From Bacteroidales bacterium UBA5072 (GTDB lineage Bacteria; Bacteroidota; Bacteroidia; Bacteroidales; UBA10428): 14,802 bases of DNA. Numbering within the stretch: position 1 is the stretch's first letter; every line of letters starts with the position of its first letter. The translations under genes and the position numbers were made by a program. The stretch is from assembly GCA_002415855.1 (NCBI GenBank), contig DIAS01000189.1:1-14802 (forward strand), read 5' to 3'. This document shows positions 5,398 through 13,901 of the stretch, piece after piece. The notes beneath the pieces were generated by a model. That model ran no database searches. It was not told the origin of the DNA and worked only from the letters and a program-made list of their open reading frames with translations.

Positions 5398-6753
5398 ATG
5401 GACATAAAAACAAAACTATCTGTTCAGTTTACGATGATCAGCGCTGTAATATTGTTATTCTTTTCCGCACTCGTGTATTATTTTTCATACACAAGCCAGC
5501 TAAACAAATTCAGGGTAAACCTTATGGAAAAAGCGGAGAATACGGCTATATTACTGATAAATGTGACTGAAGTTGATTCGACTCTTTTAAAGAAAATACA
5601 TCAATCTACAATTTCCTGGGTAGAGGAAGAAATTGCCCTGACTGACTCTGCCTTTAATCTGATCTACAGTAACAACATTAAATATCTTTCAGACAGGATA
5701 ATGCGTATGAATGCAGATAAACCCGTTGTCAAATTCTTTTCTCTGTCAGAAAAGGACGGGGTCTGTTTTAAGCATCATTTCAATAACCGCACATATTATG
5801 TATTCGTAATGGCATTCGATAATTCACGCATTGAAAACCTCACGGAATTACGCAAGATACTTCTCTGGAGTATAATTTTCAGTATCTGGTTTTCGGTTTT
5901 GCTGTCATACCTTTTTTCAATGAGGGCAATCAGGCCAATATCCCGCATTATTAAAGATGTCAAGGAAATTAATTCATTGAAATTAAGCAGCCGTCTCAAC
6001 GAGGGCAACAGGAAAGATGAAATTGCACAACTGGCAATAACATTTAACGAAATGCTTTCTAATCTCGAAATTGCGTTCAGAAACCAGGAAGAATTCATAT
6101 CATTTGCTTCTCATGAGTTGCGTACACCCTTGACTGTAATGATAAGCGAGAGCGATTATCTGTTAAACCATAAGTGGACCACGGAAGAATATGTCGGGCA
6201 CCTTTCTGAATTAGTCAGCGACCTTAAAAAACTGAATGCTCTCTTGAACAGCCTGCTGGAATTGGCCCAAATTAACCGTGACAAGAGCCTGCCATTTTCA
6301 GATATAAGAATAGATGAAATTGTCTTTAATGCAATTCAACAGGTTAAAGGCAAATACCAGGGACGAAAAATAATTCCGGTAATTCAATACCCTGAAAGCG
6401 GAAATGATCTTCTTGTTTCAGGAAATGGCGGATTACTGGAAATTGCATTTCACAACCTGTTGGACAATGCATGCAAGTTTTCAGACAAAGAAGTAAGAGT
6501 TGAATTTTCAATAACTGACAGTACAATCAAAATTGTCATTTCAGATCAAGGTATAGGTATCCCATCAGATGAAATAGAAAGCATCTACAGGCCATTTAAA
6601 AGAGCGTCAAATGTAAAATACATAGGCGGATTTGGCGTGGGGTTATCATTAGTTGCCAAGATTATGGAGTTGCATGGCGTCGTGATTAAGGTTTACAGCG
6701 AGGAGAATGCGGGAACACAATTTGAGTTACTTTTCACAAGGGTGAGCCGGTAA
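5398..6753 (+). CDS. Membrane sensor histidine kinase, partner of the response regulator
   Basis: 451 residues from ATG 5398, two bases after the regulator's stop; an ATG at 5374 inside the regulator would add eight residues but is less likely. Order: TM1 (~11-30), periplasmic sensor of ~120 residues without a recognised fold (~31-150), TM2 (~153-174), HAMP linker (~175-228), HisKA with phospho-acceptor His239 in FASHELRTPLT, and an ATPase domain with N-box HNLLDNACKFS (~352-362), G1 SDQGIGIP (~382-389), F-box IYRPFKRAS and G2 GGFGVGLSLV (~410-419). All catalytic motifs are intact, so it should autophosphorylate and phosphorylate Asp54 of its partner. Translational coupling is likely. The signal sensed at the periplasm is unknown. 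Confidence 0.95.
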   Translation: MDIKTKLSVQFTMISAVILLFFSALVYYFSYTSQLNKFRVNLMEKAENTAILLINVTEVDSTLLKKIHQSTISWVEEEIALTDSAFNLIYSNNIKYLSDRIMRMNADKPVVKFFSLSEKDGVCFKHHFNNRTYYVFVMAFDNSRIENLTELRKILLWSIIFSIWFSVLLSYLFSMRAIRPISRIIKDVKEINSLKLSSRLNEGNRKDEIAQLAITFNEMLSNLEIAFRNQEEFISFASHELRTPLTVMISESDYLLNHKWTTEEYVGHLSELVSDLKKLNALLNSLLELAQINRDKSLPFSDIRIDEIVFNAIQQVKGKYQGRKIIPVIQYPESGNDLLVSGNGGLLEIAFHNLLDNACKFSDKEVRVEFSITDSTIKIVISDQGIGIPSDEIESIYRPFKRASNVKYIGGFGVGLSLVAKIMELHGVVIKVYSEENAGTQFELLFTRVSR

Positions 6754-6783
6754 GTTTTGCAGGTGACACTAACAATGAGTTGA

Positions 6784-6906
6784 AAAACTGAAGAAGCCTG
6801 ACCTTTCCCTTTTAATTCACCGTGCCAATGAGGTGAACCGGAAAAAAATAGTACATTTCCGGAAAAGTTTTGACGGCTTCATGGGGGTAACGTTTTCTTC
6901 AGTTTT
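6784..6906. repeat. Nested inverted-repeat element between kinase and plsC
   Basis: A perfect 12-bp inverted repeat, AAAACTGAAGAA (6784-6795) and TTCTTCAGTTTT (6895-6906), encloses two adjacent hairpins: TTCACC/GGTGAA (6816-6821 with 6832-6837) and CCGGAAA/TTTCCGG (6838-6844 with 6856-6862). A further pair GAAGCC (6793-6798)/GGCTTC (6875-6880) competes with the outer helix. No T-tract, coding frame or clear target-site duplication is seen. It could be a structured 5' leader of the lipid operon, a termination region for the kinase, or a small MITE-like element. Confidence 0.5.
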
Positions 6907-6939
6907 AAATCGGGACTTTATCTGTTATTATTGATCAGT

Positions 6940-7686
6940 ATGTGGAAAATCCGGATTTACACAATCCTGACAATTTTAGCTTTTAGCCTCCTTTATCTGT
7001 TTACAGGAATTATAGTAATCATTGGATTGCCGTTTGTCTTTTTAAAAATGAAAAGAGCAGTCCGTTTTCTGATGCGTTTATGGGCAAAATCAGCATTTCT
7101 GATTATTGGCAAAAAATTGCATGTAGAGGGGCTGGAGAAAATAAAGAAGGATGGGAAATATATTCTGATTGCCAATCATTCAAGCCTTTTCGATATTCTG
7201 GCCATTGTTTCCTTTGCTCCCGGAGTTGCATGGTTTGGTAATGCGCGGCTGTTGAAGATCCCGATCTTCAGCCAGGTACTGAAAATGACAAATTATGTTC
7301 CCATGACAAGAGCAAGTATTAAAAACACCAAAGAAATGCTTGACAGGCTTATCGAAAAATCGGAAGGTCATACGATTGCCATATTTCCTGAGGGTACCAG
7401 GACGCAGGATGGAAAAATAAATGATTTCTTCAGGGGCTTTATACATGTGCTAAGGGCATCGGAAATCAATGTTCTGCCGGTGACACTTAACGGCTTTTTT
7501 GTGCTTAAACCCAAAAACAGGTTTTATATAAATTTCAGCTCCAGGATCAGTGTGATCATTCATGAGCCTCTTGAACGAGAAGCACTGATTGAAAAGAGCG
7601 ATGTTGAAATTATCGCTGTTGTTAAAGACATAATTGAGTCCTCATTGGACTTTTTAGAGAAACCCGGAAATTCAAAAATTGATTAA
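6940..7686 (+). CDS. plsC: 1-acyl-sn-glycerol-3-phosphate acyltransferase (PlsC family)
   Basis: 248 residues from ATG 6940; a TTG at 6931 would add three. Transfers an acyl chain to lysophosphatidic acid to give phosphatidic acid at the inner face of the cytoplasmic membrane. Evidence is the NHSSLFD motif with the catalytic H-x4-D pair (His80, Asp85), the substrate-binding FPEGTR (~149-154), GNARLLKIPIF and the YVPMTR stretch typical of PlsC. An N-terminal membrane helix (~6-33) anchors it. Length is normal. It opens a four-gene lipid operon (62 bp before the HAD gene). Bacteroidota genomes usually carry several PlsC paralogues, and this one may acylate a special acceptor; the glycolipid context makes lysophosphatidic acid the simplest substrate. 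The upstream 186 bp holds the nested inverted repeats. Confidence 0.9.
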   Translation: MWKIRIYTILTILAFSLLYLFTGIIVIIGLPFVFLKMKRAVRFLMRLWAKSAFLIIGKKLHVEGLEKIKKDGKYILIANHSSLFDILAIVSFAPGVAWFGNARLLKIPIFSQVLKMTNYVPMTRASIKNTKEMLDRLIEKSEGHTIAIFPEGTRTQDGKINDFFRGFIHVLRASEINVLPVTLNGFFVLKPKNRFYINFSSRISVIIHEPLEREALIEKSDVEIIAVVKDIIESSLDFLEKPGNSKID

Positions 7687-7748
7687 ACAGCGCATATCTG
7701 AGGGGAATTACTTTTTCAAAACCGGCAGATATAAAAGACGCTCTCAAT

Positions 7749-8420
7749 ATGGAGCCACAGACTAAACGATATATCGCATTTTTCGACCTTGATAAAACCC
7801 TTTTGAGCATCAACAGCGGATCAGCTTTAGTCCGTGAAGCATACAGGAGAGGATTAATGAGCACTTCAGATCTCGTGAATGCAATATATCTTTCATTTTT
7901 GTACAAATTCCATTTAAGAGATACCGCCCTGATTGTTGCCGGCATGGGAAGATGGCTGAAGGGAGTAGAAGTTGAAGACTTAAAAATATTATCTGAACAT
8001 GTTGTAAAAGAGCATCTTATCGAAGCAATCCGGCCCGAAATATTTTCTGAAATCAATTTTCACAGAAAAAACTGCGGGGAGATAGTTATACTCTCTTCCG
8101 CTATTTTTCAGATATGCAACCCATTAGGAACTTATATTGGTGCAGATAACATCATATGCACAGTAATGGAATCAGCGGATGGTGTTTTCAAAGGTTCTGC
8201 TGAAAACAAATTCTGCCTTGAAGATGAAAAAAGGGTGCGCCTCATGGAGTATTGTGAAATGCAAAATTACAGACTTGATGAAGCTTTCTATTATGGTGAT
8301 TCAATTTCTGATTTATCGGCGCTGGAGGTCGTTGGTCATCCGGTATGTGTCAGGCCCGACAGAAAGCTTTCCCGTATCGCCGTTGAAAAGGGTTGGAGAA
8401 TTATCTTACATTTACCATGA
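7749..8420 (+). CDS. HAD-superfamily phosphatase, subfamily IB
   Basis: 223 residues. Motif I FFDLDKTLL gives the nucleophile Asp13 and acid/base Asp15; motif II is in IVILSSA (Ser116/117); Lys161 is the likely motif III lysine; motif IV is YYGDSISD with Asp184 and Asp188. The cap region (~20-100) is helical, as in SerB-like IB enzymes. HAD-IB phosphatases that sit beside or are fused to PlsC domains are thought to act on phospholipid intermediates rather than phosphoserine. Here, between plsC and the glycosyltransferase (17 bp before it), dephosphorylation of a lipid phosphate is a reasonable inference, not shown. Phosphoserine phosphatase activity cannot be excluded from sequence. The upstream gap of 62 bp contains no terminator. 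Confidence 0.85.
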   Translation: MEPQTKRYIAFFDLDKTLLSINSGSALVREAYRRGLMSTSDLVNAIYLSFLYKFHLRDTALIVAGMGRWLKGVEVEDLKILSEHVVKEHLIEAIRPEIFSEINFHRKNCGEIVILSSAIFQICNPLGTYIGADNIICTVMESADGVFKGSAENKFCLEDEKRVRLMEYCEMQNYRLDEAFYYGDSISDLSALEVVGHPVCVRPDRKLSRIAVEKGWRIILHLP

Positions 8421-8437
8421 CTTTTTAAAGATCATCT

Positions 8438-9442
8438 ATGAAAGTCCATATAGTCTCTGAAACTCAATATATGGCCAGGGCAACTGGTGTTCACACTGCT
8501 TTTGTTCATCATGTCGGCATGCTGAAGGGGAAAGATAATGTCGAAGTGGTTGTAAACGAAGAAGGTACAGGCGACGTGTTTCACAGTCACACCTATTTCA
8601 TTTATTATTTCTGGAAGGGCCGAAAATATAAAGGAAAAAGAGTTTTTACTGCACATGTAATTCCGGATTCTATTAAAGGCTCACTGCCTGCATGGCGGCT
8701 GCTGATGCCCCTTGTCAGGTGGGGCCTGAAAAGGGCATACTCTTATGCAGATATATGTATCGCCATTTCGCCAGCCGTTGAAGATGCAATTATTAAAACA
8801 GGGGCAAAAACCAAAATAGTTAATATCAATAATCCAATAATTACTAAAATTTGGAAACGTACCGAGGAAAAGCGTTTGAAAGGCCGTCAGATGCTTGGAC
8901 TTTCAGAGAGTGATTTTATAGTATTGGGTGTCGGTCAGTTAATTGGCAGGAAGGGAGTTGAGGATTTTCTTGAAATTGCAGAATCAGTTCCCGGGGCAAA
9001 ATTTGTCTGGGTTGGCGGACGGCCTTTCGGGATCCTGACCGAAGGCAGACAGAGGATTAATGAAAGATTTAAAGCATCCGGAGAAAGAATTACTTATCCG
9101 GGTGAACTCGGATTGGAAGAGATGCCCCTTGTTTATGCAGCTGCAGATTTGATGCTTTTCACCTCAAATCAGGAGAACAGTCCCCTGGCTCCCCTGGAAG
9201 CCGCGGCCAGTGGTATGCCGGTAATATACAGAGACCTTGAAGAGTATAAGCTTCTGTACAAAAATCCTTATCTGAAAGCAGGGGATAACGCCGAATTCAT
9301 AAGACTGACAAAAAGGATGATACATGACAAGGAATTTTACAATGAAGGCTTAAAAATCTCGGAACAAATTCTGTTGCAGTTTGATGAAAACCATATAAGG
9401 GAAGAGCTTATTAACCTTTACAGAACATTAATAGTTAATTAG
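8438..9442 (+). CDS. GT4-family glycosyltransferase, probable diacylglycerol glycosyltransferase
   Basis: 334 residues, GT-B fold. The opening MKVHIVSETQYMARATGVHT resembles the start of CpoA-type alpha-glycosyl-diacylglycerol synthases (MKVHLYSESQ…GVG…). The N-domain has FTAHVIP (His73) and the C-domain has the nucleotide-sugar region GVGQLIGRKGVEDFLEI and the retaining GT4 E-x7-E signature Glu246…Glu254 in NQENSPLAPLEAAASG. There is no membrane helix; such enzymes bind membranes through basic patches (for example RRGLKR-like stretches near 94-99: RWGLKR). Expected product: an alpha-linked sugar added to diacylglycerol or to a monoglycosyl-diacylglycerol. Neighbouring acyltransferase and phosphatase genes would supply the acceptor. 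The sugar donor is not readable. Its stop abuts the next start exactly. Confidence 0.82.
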   Translation: MKVHIVSETQYMARATGVHTAFVHHVGMLKGKDNVEVVVNEEGTGDVFHSHTYFIYYFWKGRKYKGKRVFTAHVIPDSIKGSLPAWRLLMPLVRWGLKRAYSYADICIAISPAVEDAIIKTGAKTKIVNINNPIITKIWKRTEEKRLKGRQMLGLSESDFIVLGVGQLIGRKGVEDFLEIAESVPGAKFVWVGGRPFGILTEGRQRINERFKASGERITYPGELGLEEMPLVYAAADLMLFTSNQENSPLAPLEAAASGMPVIYRDLEEYKLLYKNPYLKAGDNAEFIRLTKRMIHDKEFYNEGLKISEQILLQFDENHIREELINLYRTLIVN

Positions 9443-10099
9443 ATGCCAGCAATATCATCACGGTTTGAAAATGAAAGAATGGCCTTTCTTCCTGTTTTAC
9501 GGAGCCGGTATTTTTATTTGGGGCTCCTGGCACTAATCTTAGGCAATGAATTAAATTTCGCTTCTCAAACCTATCTTTATAACAGCATAAGTGAAGGGAA
9601 AACATTGCCTGAGCTTTCCGATCTGATTCTTGACAACCTTCCATTCTTTAATGTTTCACTGATCTATGACCTTTTCAGTGCTGTCACTGTAATTATCGTC
9701 ATTATATATATCATTCATAGAAAGGATTACATGAGTATCCCGTTTTTTTTAGTTATGATTGGGATACTGGAATTACTGAGGGGCATCTTTATTGTTCTGA
9801 CTCCAATGGGGAATCCTCCCTTATTTGAAGGAACAAACTCACTATTTAACGGATTTTCAAAATATGAACTTGGTGTATACCCATCCGGACACGCAGGATG
9901 TGGATTCCTATATTTTCTTATGGTGAAAGACAAATGGTACAAATGGATTATTTTCTTTTGCCTTGCTATAGTAATTGTTACATTGTTTTTTGCACATGCA
10001 CATTACAGCATAGATATCCTGTCGGGACTCATATTCGCATATGCCATTTATTCTTTTGGGGAAAGGCATCTTAAAATGTTTAAGCTGGACAGTAAGTGA
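9443..10099 (+). CDS. Sphingomyelin-synthase-like PAP2_C membrane protein
   Basis: 218 residues with about six hydrophobic segments. The C-terminal half carries the PAP2_C/sphingomyelin-synthase pattern: LLRGIFIVLTPMGNPP (Arg113, Pro121; D2-like), YPSGHAGCGFLYFL (Ser148-Gly149-His150; D3-like) and AHAHYSIDILSG (His187, Asp191; D4-like), supplying the His-His-Asp triad that transfers a phospho-head-group between lipids or hydrolyses a lipid phosphate. The classical PAP2 K-x6-RP motif is absent, which favours PAP2_C over ordinary PAP2. Start chosen at ATG 9443, which touches the preceding TAG; Met13 (9479) is an alternative. Immediate coupling to the glycosyltransferase says both act on one lipid. 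Substrates are unknown; a plain lipid phosphatase remains possible. Confidence 0.8.
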   Translation: MPAISSRFENERMAFLPVLRSRYFYLGLLALILGNELNFASQTYLYNSISEGKTLPELSDLILDNLPFFNVSLIYDLFSAVTVIIVIIYIIHRKDYMSIPFFLVMIGILELLRGIFIVLTPMGNPPLFEGTNSLFNGFSKYELGVYPSGHAGCGFLYFLMVKDKWYKWIIFFCLAIVIVTLFFAHAHYSIDILSGLIFAYAIYSFGERHLKMFKLDSK

Positions 10100-10264
10100 C
10101 AAAGGCCGGCAACTGGCCTCAAACATCCTCTCCGGAAATTAGCCACGCCCATTATCCCGGGTTATTGCTGCCATAAATAAGGTGGAATTTTGTAACCATT
10201 TTGGTAAAACTGACGTTTAATAGTCTGCAATACAATCTACCTGAGGAAAGGGAATCTCAAATTC

Positions 10265-12796
10265 ATGAAGAGAGGGGTTCTGTATATTATTATTGTTCTG
10301 TTGTCATATGACCTTACCGGGCAGAATTGTTCCATTATTTCAAAGGCTAATAATATTACACCGGATAAATTATGTTCTCCGGTAACTGCAGTCTGGGATG
10401 TCAGCTATACCGGCGTCAATGACGGAGGATTTCCTGTAGGTATCAGGTTTGACTGGAATAACGGCACTGTTGTGACTGTTCCGGCCACCCGGATGGGTCC
10501 CGGCATTTTTCAGGCAACAGCAACCAATGTCTATACCTCAGCAGGGAATGTCTGCAATTACCACCCTCAGGCAACACTTATCGTTAACGGAGTTCCCTGC
10601 ACTTCATCCTCCCAGGAACAGATTGTGACTGTATGGGACGATGACGATCATAATGGCGGACATATGCATATCAACCCTGTTGTTTATCCTGTGTGCTTCG
10701 GTAACAGTGCCAATGTCCGTTTTCAGGACCTGACACAGTTCAACTGCGTTCCACCACAGGAAATGGATAATCCAAATGTTTATACACGATGGATACAGTG
10801 GATTTACGGAACCGACAACACCATGACCGGTGCTCCTGTCACCACAGGAGGCAGGTCAAGAACATTCCCCTTTGCCGGTAATATTATCACGCTTACAGGT
10901 CCGGTCACTGGCTCAGGTGTGTGGTCTGATGTCATTTATATAGCTGATGATAAATTAATTGGTCAGTATTTTGAGGTTACCCTGCGCAACTGGAACTACT
11001 GCAACCCTTATGATGATCCTAACATCCCCGGTGGTCCGCGGGATCGTCAGAACGGAGACCATCCGCCTGTTGTAACCACTGCAATTATCCTGATAGTACC
11101 TTATCCGGATGCAACCATTACACCTGTAGACACATTATGTGCGAATGATCGTGCCATTACTCTTACCGCGCATGATCCGGGAGGCACATGGTCGGGCAGC
11201 GGTGTTTCCGGAAATCTTTTTGATCCGGCAGTTGCCGGCCCTGGCAATCACAGGGTGAGATATGAAATTGTCAACCGTGATGGGTGCCGTGATGCAGATG
11301 AAACGATAATAACTGTTGCACCCGTACCTGATGCCACGATACTTTCTGAAGGGCTCGTATGCTCCTCTGATCCCGCAATAACTCTGCAGGCACGGGATCC
11401 GGGCGGGGTGTGGTCAGGACCAGGTGTGACTGGAAACATTTTCAGTCCTGCACTTGCAGGAACAGGGAATCATGTTATTACATATTCCATCACTGCCGCA
11501 AACGGATGCAGCGATTTCGATGATGCAATTATTACAGTCGCCACCCCCGACGCGACAATAACGCCGGTCGACACACTCTGTGAAGACAGCCCGGAAGTAA
11601 ACCTGATTGCCCGTGACCTGGGTGGTATCTGGTCAGGCCCGGGCGTTGTGGGAAACCAGTTTGTGCCGGCCCTTGCCGGAACGGGTGATCATCTGATCAG
11701 GTATGAAATACTGAATACCGACTGCAGTGCTTCCGATACGACAATCATAACTGTCATGCCCCTTCCTGCCATAATTATTGAAGATCCCGGGACACTTTTT
11801 CTCAATGGCCCGCCCGTGACCATGGTTGCTTATCCCACAGGCGGTACATGGTCAGGTACAGGACTGACGGGCAATATTTTCAATCCGGGCATGGCAGGTA
11901 TTGGCACTCATTTCCTAACGTATGAACTACCTTCTTTCAGATGGGGTTGCGCTGCAATCGAGACGATACAGATCCAGGTGATAATGCCGCCCCTTCCCGA
12001 GGCTGACTTTGAGCCGGATACGGCCGGTTGTGCACCCCTTACAGTGCAGTTTGAAAATAATAGCATTCATGGCGAAAATTATACATGGGATTTTGGAGAC
12101 GGACAGTATTCGAGCGAAGAAAACCCAATTCACTCGTATTATGTACAGGGGAGTTATGCAGTTAAACTGACAGTTTCCAATCTGGCCGGTCAGTCAATTC
12201 ATAATGGCATTATCACCGTCTATCAGAATCCTTCCGCAATTTTTGACGCTTATCCTACCAATGTGACTAATAATGAACAGATTGTAATCTTTTACAGCTA
12301 TTCATACTTTGCTGAAAACTACCTCTGGAATTTTGGGGACGGAAAGACCTCGACTGAAGAAAATCCTTATCATAAATATGAATACCCCGGAGCCTACACT
12401 GTTTCACTTAATGTTTCCACAAACGATGGTTGTACTGATTCAGCTTCGCTCGAGACACCGGTAGTGGTTGAGTGGAAAACAGGACATATAAGCTTCCCCA
12501 ATGTGTTCAAGTGGAATGAAAGCGGTCCTACTGGCGGGCAATGGAAGGAAGGGGTTTACGATGAAATGGATTTTGTTTTCAGACCTTTTTTCGAGAATGT
12601 GGTAGAATACAGGCTTCAGATCTTTACCAGATGGGGAGTTCTGATCTATGAAAGCGATGACCTGTCGAAAGGATGGGATGGATATTACAAAGATGGTAAG
12701 CTTGCGTTGCAGGGCGTTTATGTTTGGAAAGCAAACGGCAGGTACGCAGACGGCAAGTATTTTGACAAAGTTGGAGATGTGACATTTTTGCATTGA
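10265..12796 (+). CDS. Type IX-secreted PKD-repeat surface protein with gliding-type C-terminal domain
   Basis: 843 residues. Signal peptide ~1-20 (MKRGVLYIIIVLLSYDLTGQ). An unassigned N-terminal region (~21-280, several Cys, DDDDHNGGHMH near 125-135) is followed by four ~73-residue repeats (~282-572), then two PKD domains with WDFGDG (~608-613) and WNFGDG (~688-693), and a CHU_C/type B sorting domain (~738-843) with FPNVFKW, YRLQIFTRWGVLIYES, GWDGYY, GVYVWK and a final DVTFLH. Proteins of this kind are exported by Sec, crossed through the outer membrane by the type IX system and attached to the cell surface or released; adhesion is the usual proposed role. Four Trp-Ser-Gly repeats suggest a rod of Ig-like modules. 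Gene stands alone; no terminator visible after it. Confidence 0.92.
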   Translation: MKRGVLYIIIVLLSYDLTGQNCSIISKANNITPDKLCSPVTAVWDVSYTGVNDGGFPVGIRFDWNNGTVVTVPATRMGPGIFQATATNVYTSAGNVCNYHPQATLIVNGVPCTSSSQEQIVTVWDDDDHNGGHMHINPVVYPVCFGNSANVRFQDLTQFNCVPPQEMDNPNVYTRWIQWIYGTDNTMTGAPVTTGGRSRTFPFAGNIITLTGPVTGSGVWSDVIYIADDKLIGQYFEVTLRNWNYCNPYDDPNIPGGPRDRQNGDHPPVVTTAIILIVPYPDATITPVDTLCANDRAITLTAHDPGGTWSGSGVSGNLFDPAVAGPGNHRVRYEIVNRDGCRDADETIITVAPVPDATILSEGLVCSSDPAITLQARDPGGVWSGPGVTGNIFSPALAGTGNHVITYSITAANGCSDFDDAIITVATPDATITPVDTLCEDSPEVNLIARDLGGIWSGPGVVGNQFVPALAGTGDHLIRYEILNTDCSASDTTIITVMPLPAIIIEDPGTLFLNGPPVTMVAYPTGGTWSGTGLTGNIFNPGMAGIGTHFLTYELPSFRWGCAAIETIQIQVIMPPLPEADFEPDTAGCAPLTVQFENNSIHGENYTWDFGDGQYSSEENPIHSYYVQGSYAVKLTVSNLAGQSIHNGIITVYQNPSAIFDAYPTNVTNNEQIVIFYSYSYFAENYLWNFGDGKTSTEENPYHKYEYPGAYTVSLNVSTNDGCTDSASLETPVVVEWKTGHISFPNVFKWNESGPTGGQWKEGVYDEMDFVFRPFFENVVEYRLQIFTRWGVLIYESDDLSKGWDGYYKDGKLALQGVYVWKANGRYADGKYFDKVGDVTFLH
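11105..11980 (+). repeat. Four ~73-codon tandem repeats inside the secreted protein
   Basis: The core G-G-x-W-S-G-x-G-V/L-x-G-N-x-F recurs at residues 306, 380, 453 and 526 (spacing 74, 73, 73), each copy starting with a Cys-containing …DxTLC… or similar lead and ending in a H-x-x-x-Y-E/S-I strand and Cys. The copies differ in DNA sequence, so this is an old protein-level duplication rather than a recent DNA repeat. Confidence 0.85.
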
Positions 12797-12923
12797 GATC
12801 CCCAAGTGCCAGCTCTATTTTCGCGACTTTATGGTACCGGAGATACAAAAATCAATTTTAACTTTTATATTTACGGCCGTTAATTGCAAAAGTGTTTATA
12901 ATAACCTGATAATCTGAATTAAT

Positions 12924-13901
12924 ATGAAAATTAAGGGAATAGCTATAATTGCTATCATGCTGTTTGCATCTGCTTTTATGGGTATAAATCTCGATGCTCA
13001 GGTGGGGCGGAATGATGTGATAACGGCATATAATGAAGGGGCCAAAGCAATGCAGACTGATACCAGGGCTGCCATCGATGCATTTGAAAAGGTGATCACC
13101 CTTTCCGACCAGGTTGGTGAAGATGCCGCTGACCTCCGGCAAAAGGCTGTGGAGGTATTGCCGGGGTTATACTGTAAGGTTGCTGCTGTTGCCATCAGCG
13201 AAAAAAAGCCGGCTGCGGAAATAATCAGGGCTTCGAAGACAGCCGTGAGTGCATCTGAAAAATATAACAGTGCACCGAATAAAGAAAAGGCCCGGAAACT
13301 TCTGGCACAGGGTTATAATGCAATGGGAGCCGATTTCTTTTCGAAGAATGATTATGAAAATGCCATCAGGGCATTTGACAGTCTTCTGGTGGTTAATCCC
13401 GACTACCTCAACGCATATTATAACAAGGCGTTGATTTATATAAAGCAGGATAATGCCGATGCCTTCGAGGGAACAATTGATTTATATCTTGAAAAGCTTA
13501 AAAGCATAAACGATACAGTAAAAATACAAAAAGCCTCTGTGACGGCGCTTGAGTATTTTCGTTCTGCCGGATCGAAGGCAAACCAGGCTAACAAGCTTGA
13601 TGATGCATTGGCGCTTCTGAATAAGGCGGCAAAATACGGGAACGACAAGGACCTTTTCTACTATTTTGCCGATGTCTACAACAAACAGAAGAATTTCGAC
13701 ATGGGAGCAGAATATGCCCAAAAGGGACTGGATCTTGAAACCGGCGCAGCCGATGCCAAGGCGAAGTTTTACTATCAGCTGGCGGTTGCCCAGGTTGGAA
13801 AAGGACAAACTGCCGAAGCCTGTGCGTCATTTAAAAATGCCATGTACGGACCTTTTGCCGAAGCATCAAAAGCCCAAAGGACAAATCTTAAATGCAATTA
13901 G
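12924..13901 (+). CDS. Exported TPR-repeat protein
   Basis: 325 residues. Signal peptide ~1-26 (hydrophobic core IAIIAIMLFASAFMG, likely cut after LDAQ). The mature part is helical TPR-like: clear units around 127-160 (LLAQGYNAMGADFFSKNDYE followed by NAIRAFDSLLVVNPD), 161-190 (YLNAYYNKALIYIKQ), 206-240, 244-275 (DVYNKQKNFDMGAEYAQKGL) and 282-310. TPR proteins of this type scaffold protein complexes in the periplasm or outer membrane; the partner is unknown. An AT-rich stretch with TATATTTA (12866-12873, one mismatch to the -7 consensus) lies 50 bp upstream. The stop codon TAG (13899-13901) overlaps the stop of the convergent gene by 4-nt TTAG sharing, so neither gene has room for its own terminator. 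Confidence 0.85.
   Translation: MKIKGIAIIAIMLFASAFMGINLDAQVGRNDVITAYNEGAKAMQTDTRAAIDAFEKVITLSDQVGEDAADLRQKAVEVLPGLYCKVAAVAISEKKPAAEIIRASKTAVSASEKYNSAPNKEKARKLLAQGYNAMGADFFSKNDYENAIRAFDSLLVVNPDYLNAYYNKALIYIKQDNADAFEGTIDLYLEKLKSINDTVKIQKASVTALEYFRSAGSKANQANKLDDALALLNKAAKYGNDKDLFYYFADVYNKQKNFDMGAEYAQKGLDLETGAADAKAKFYYQLAVAQVGKGQTAEACASFKNAMYGPFAEASKAQRTNLKCN

Noticed and set aside
10103..10119. AGGCC/GGCCT hairpin after the PAP2_C gene as a terminator
   Set aside because: Only five base pairs and no T-run follows.
12866..12873. TATATTTA as a promoter -7 box for the exported TPR gene
   Set aside because: The final G of the consensus is missing and there is no TTG at the -33 position; recorded only as a weak possibility.
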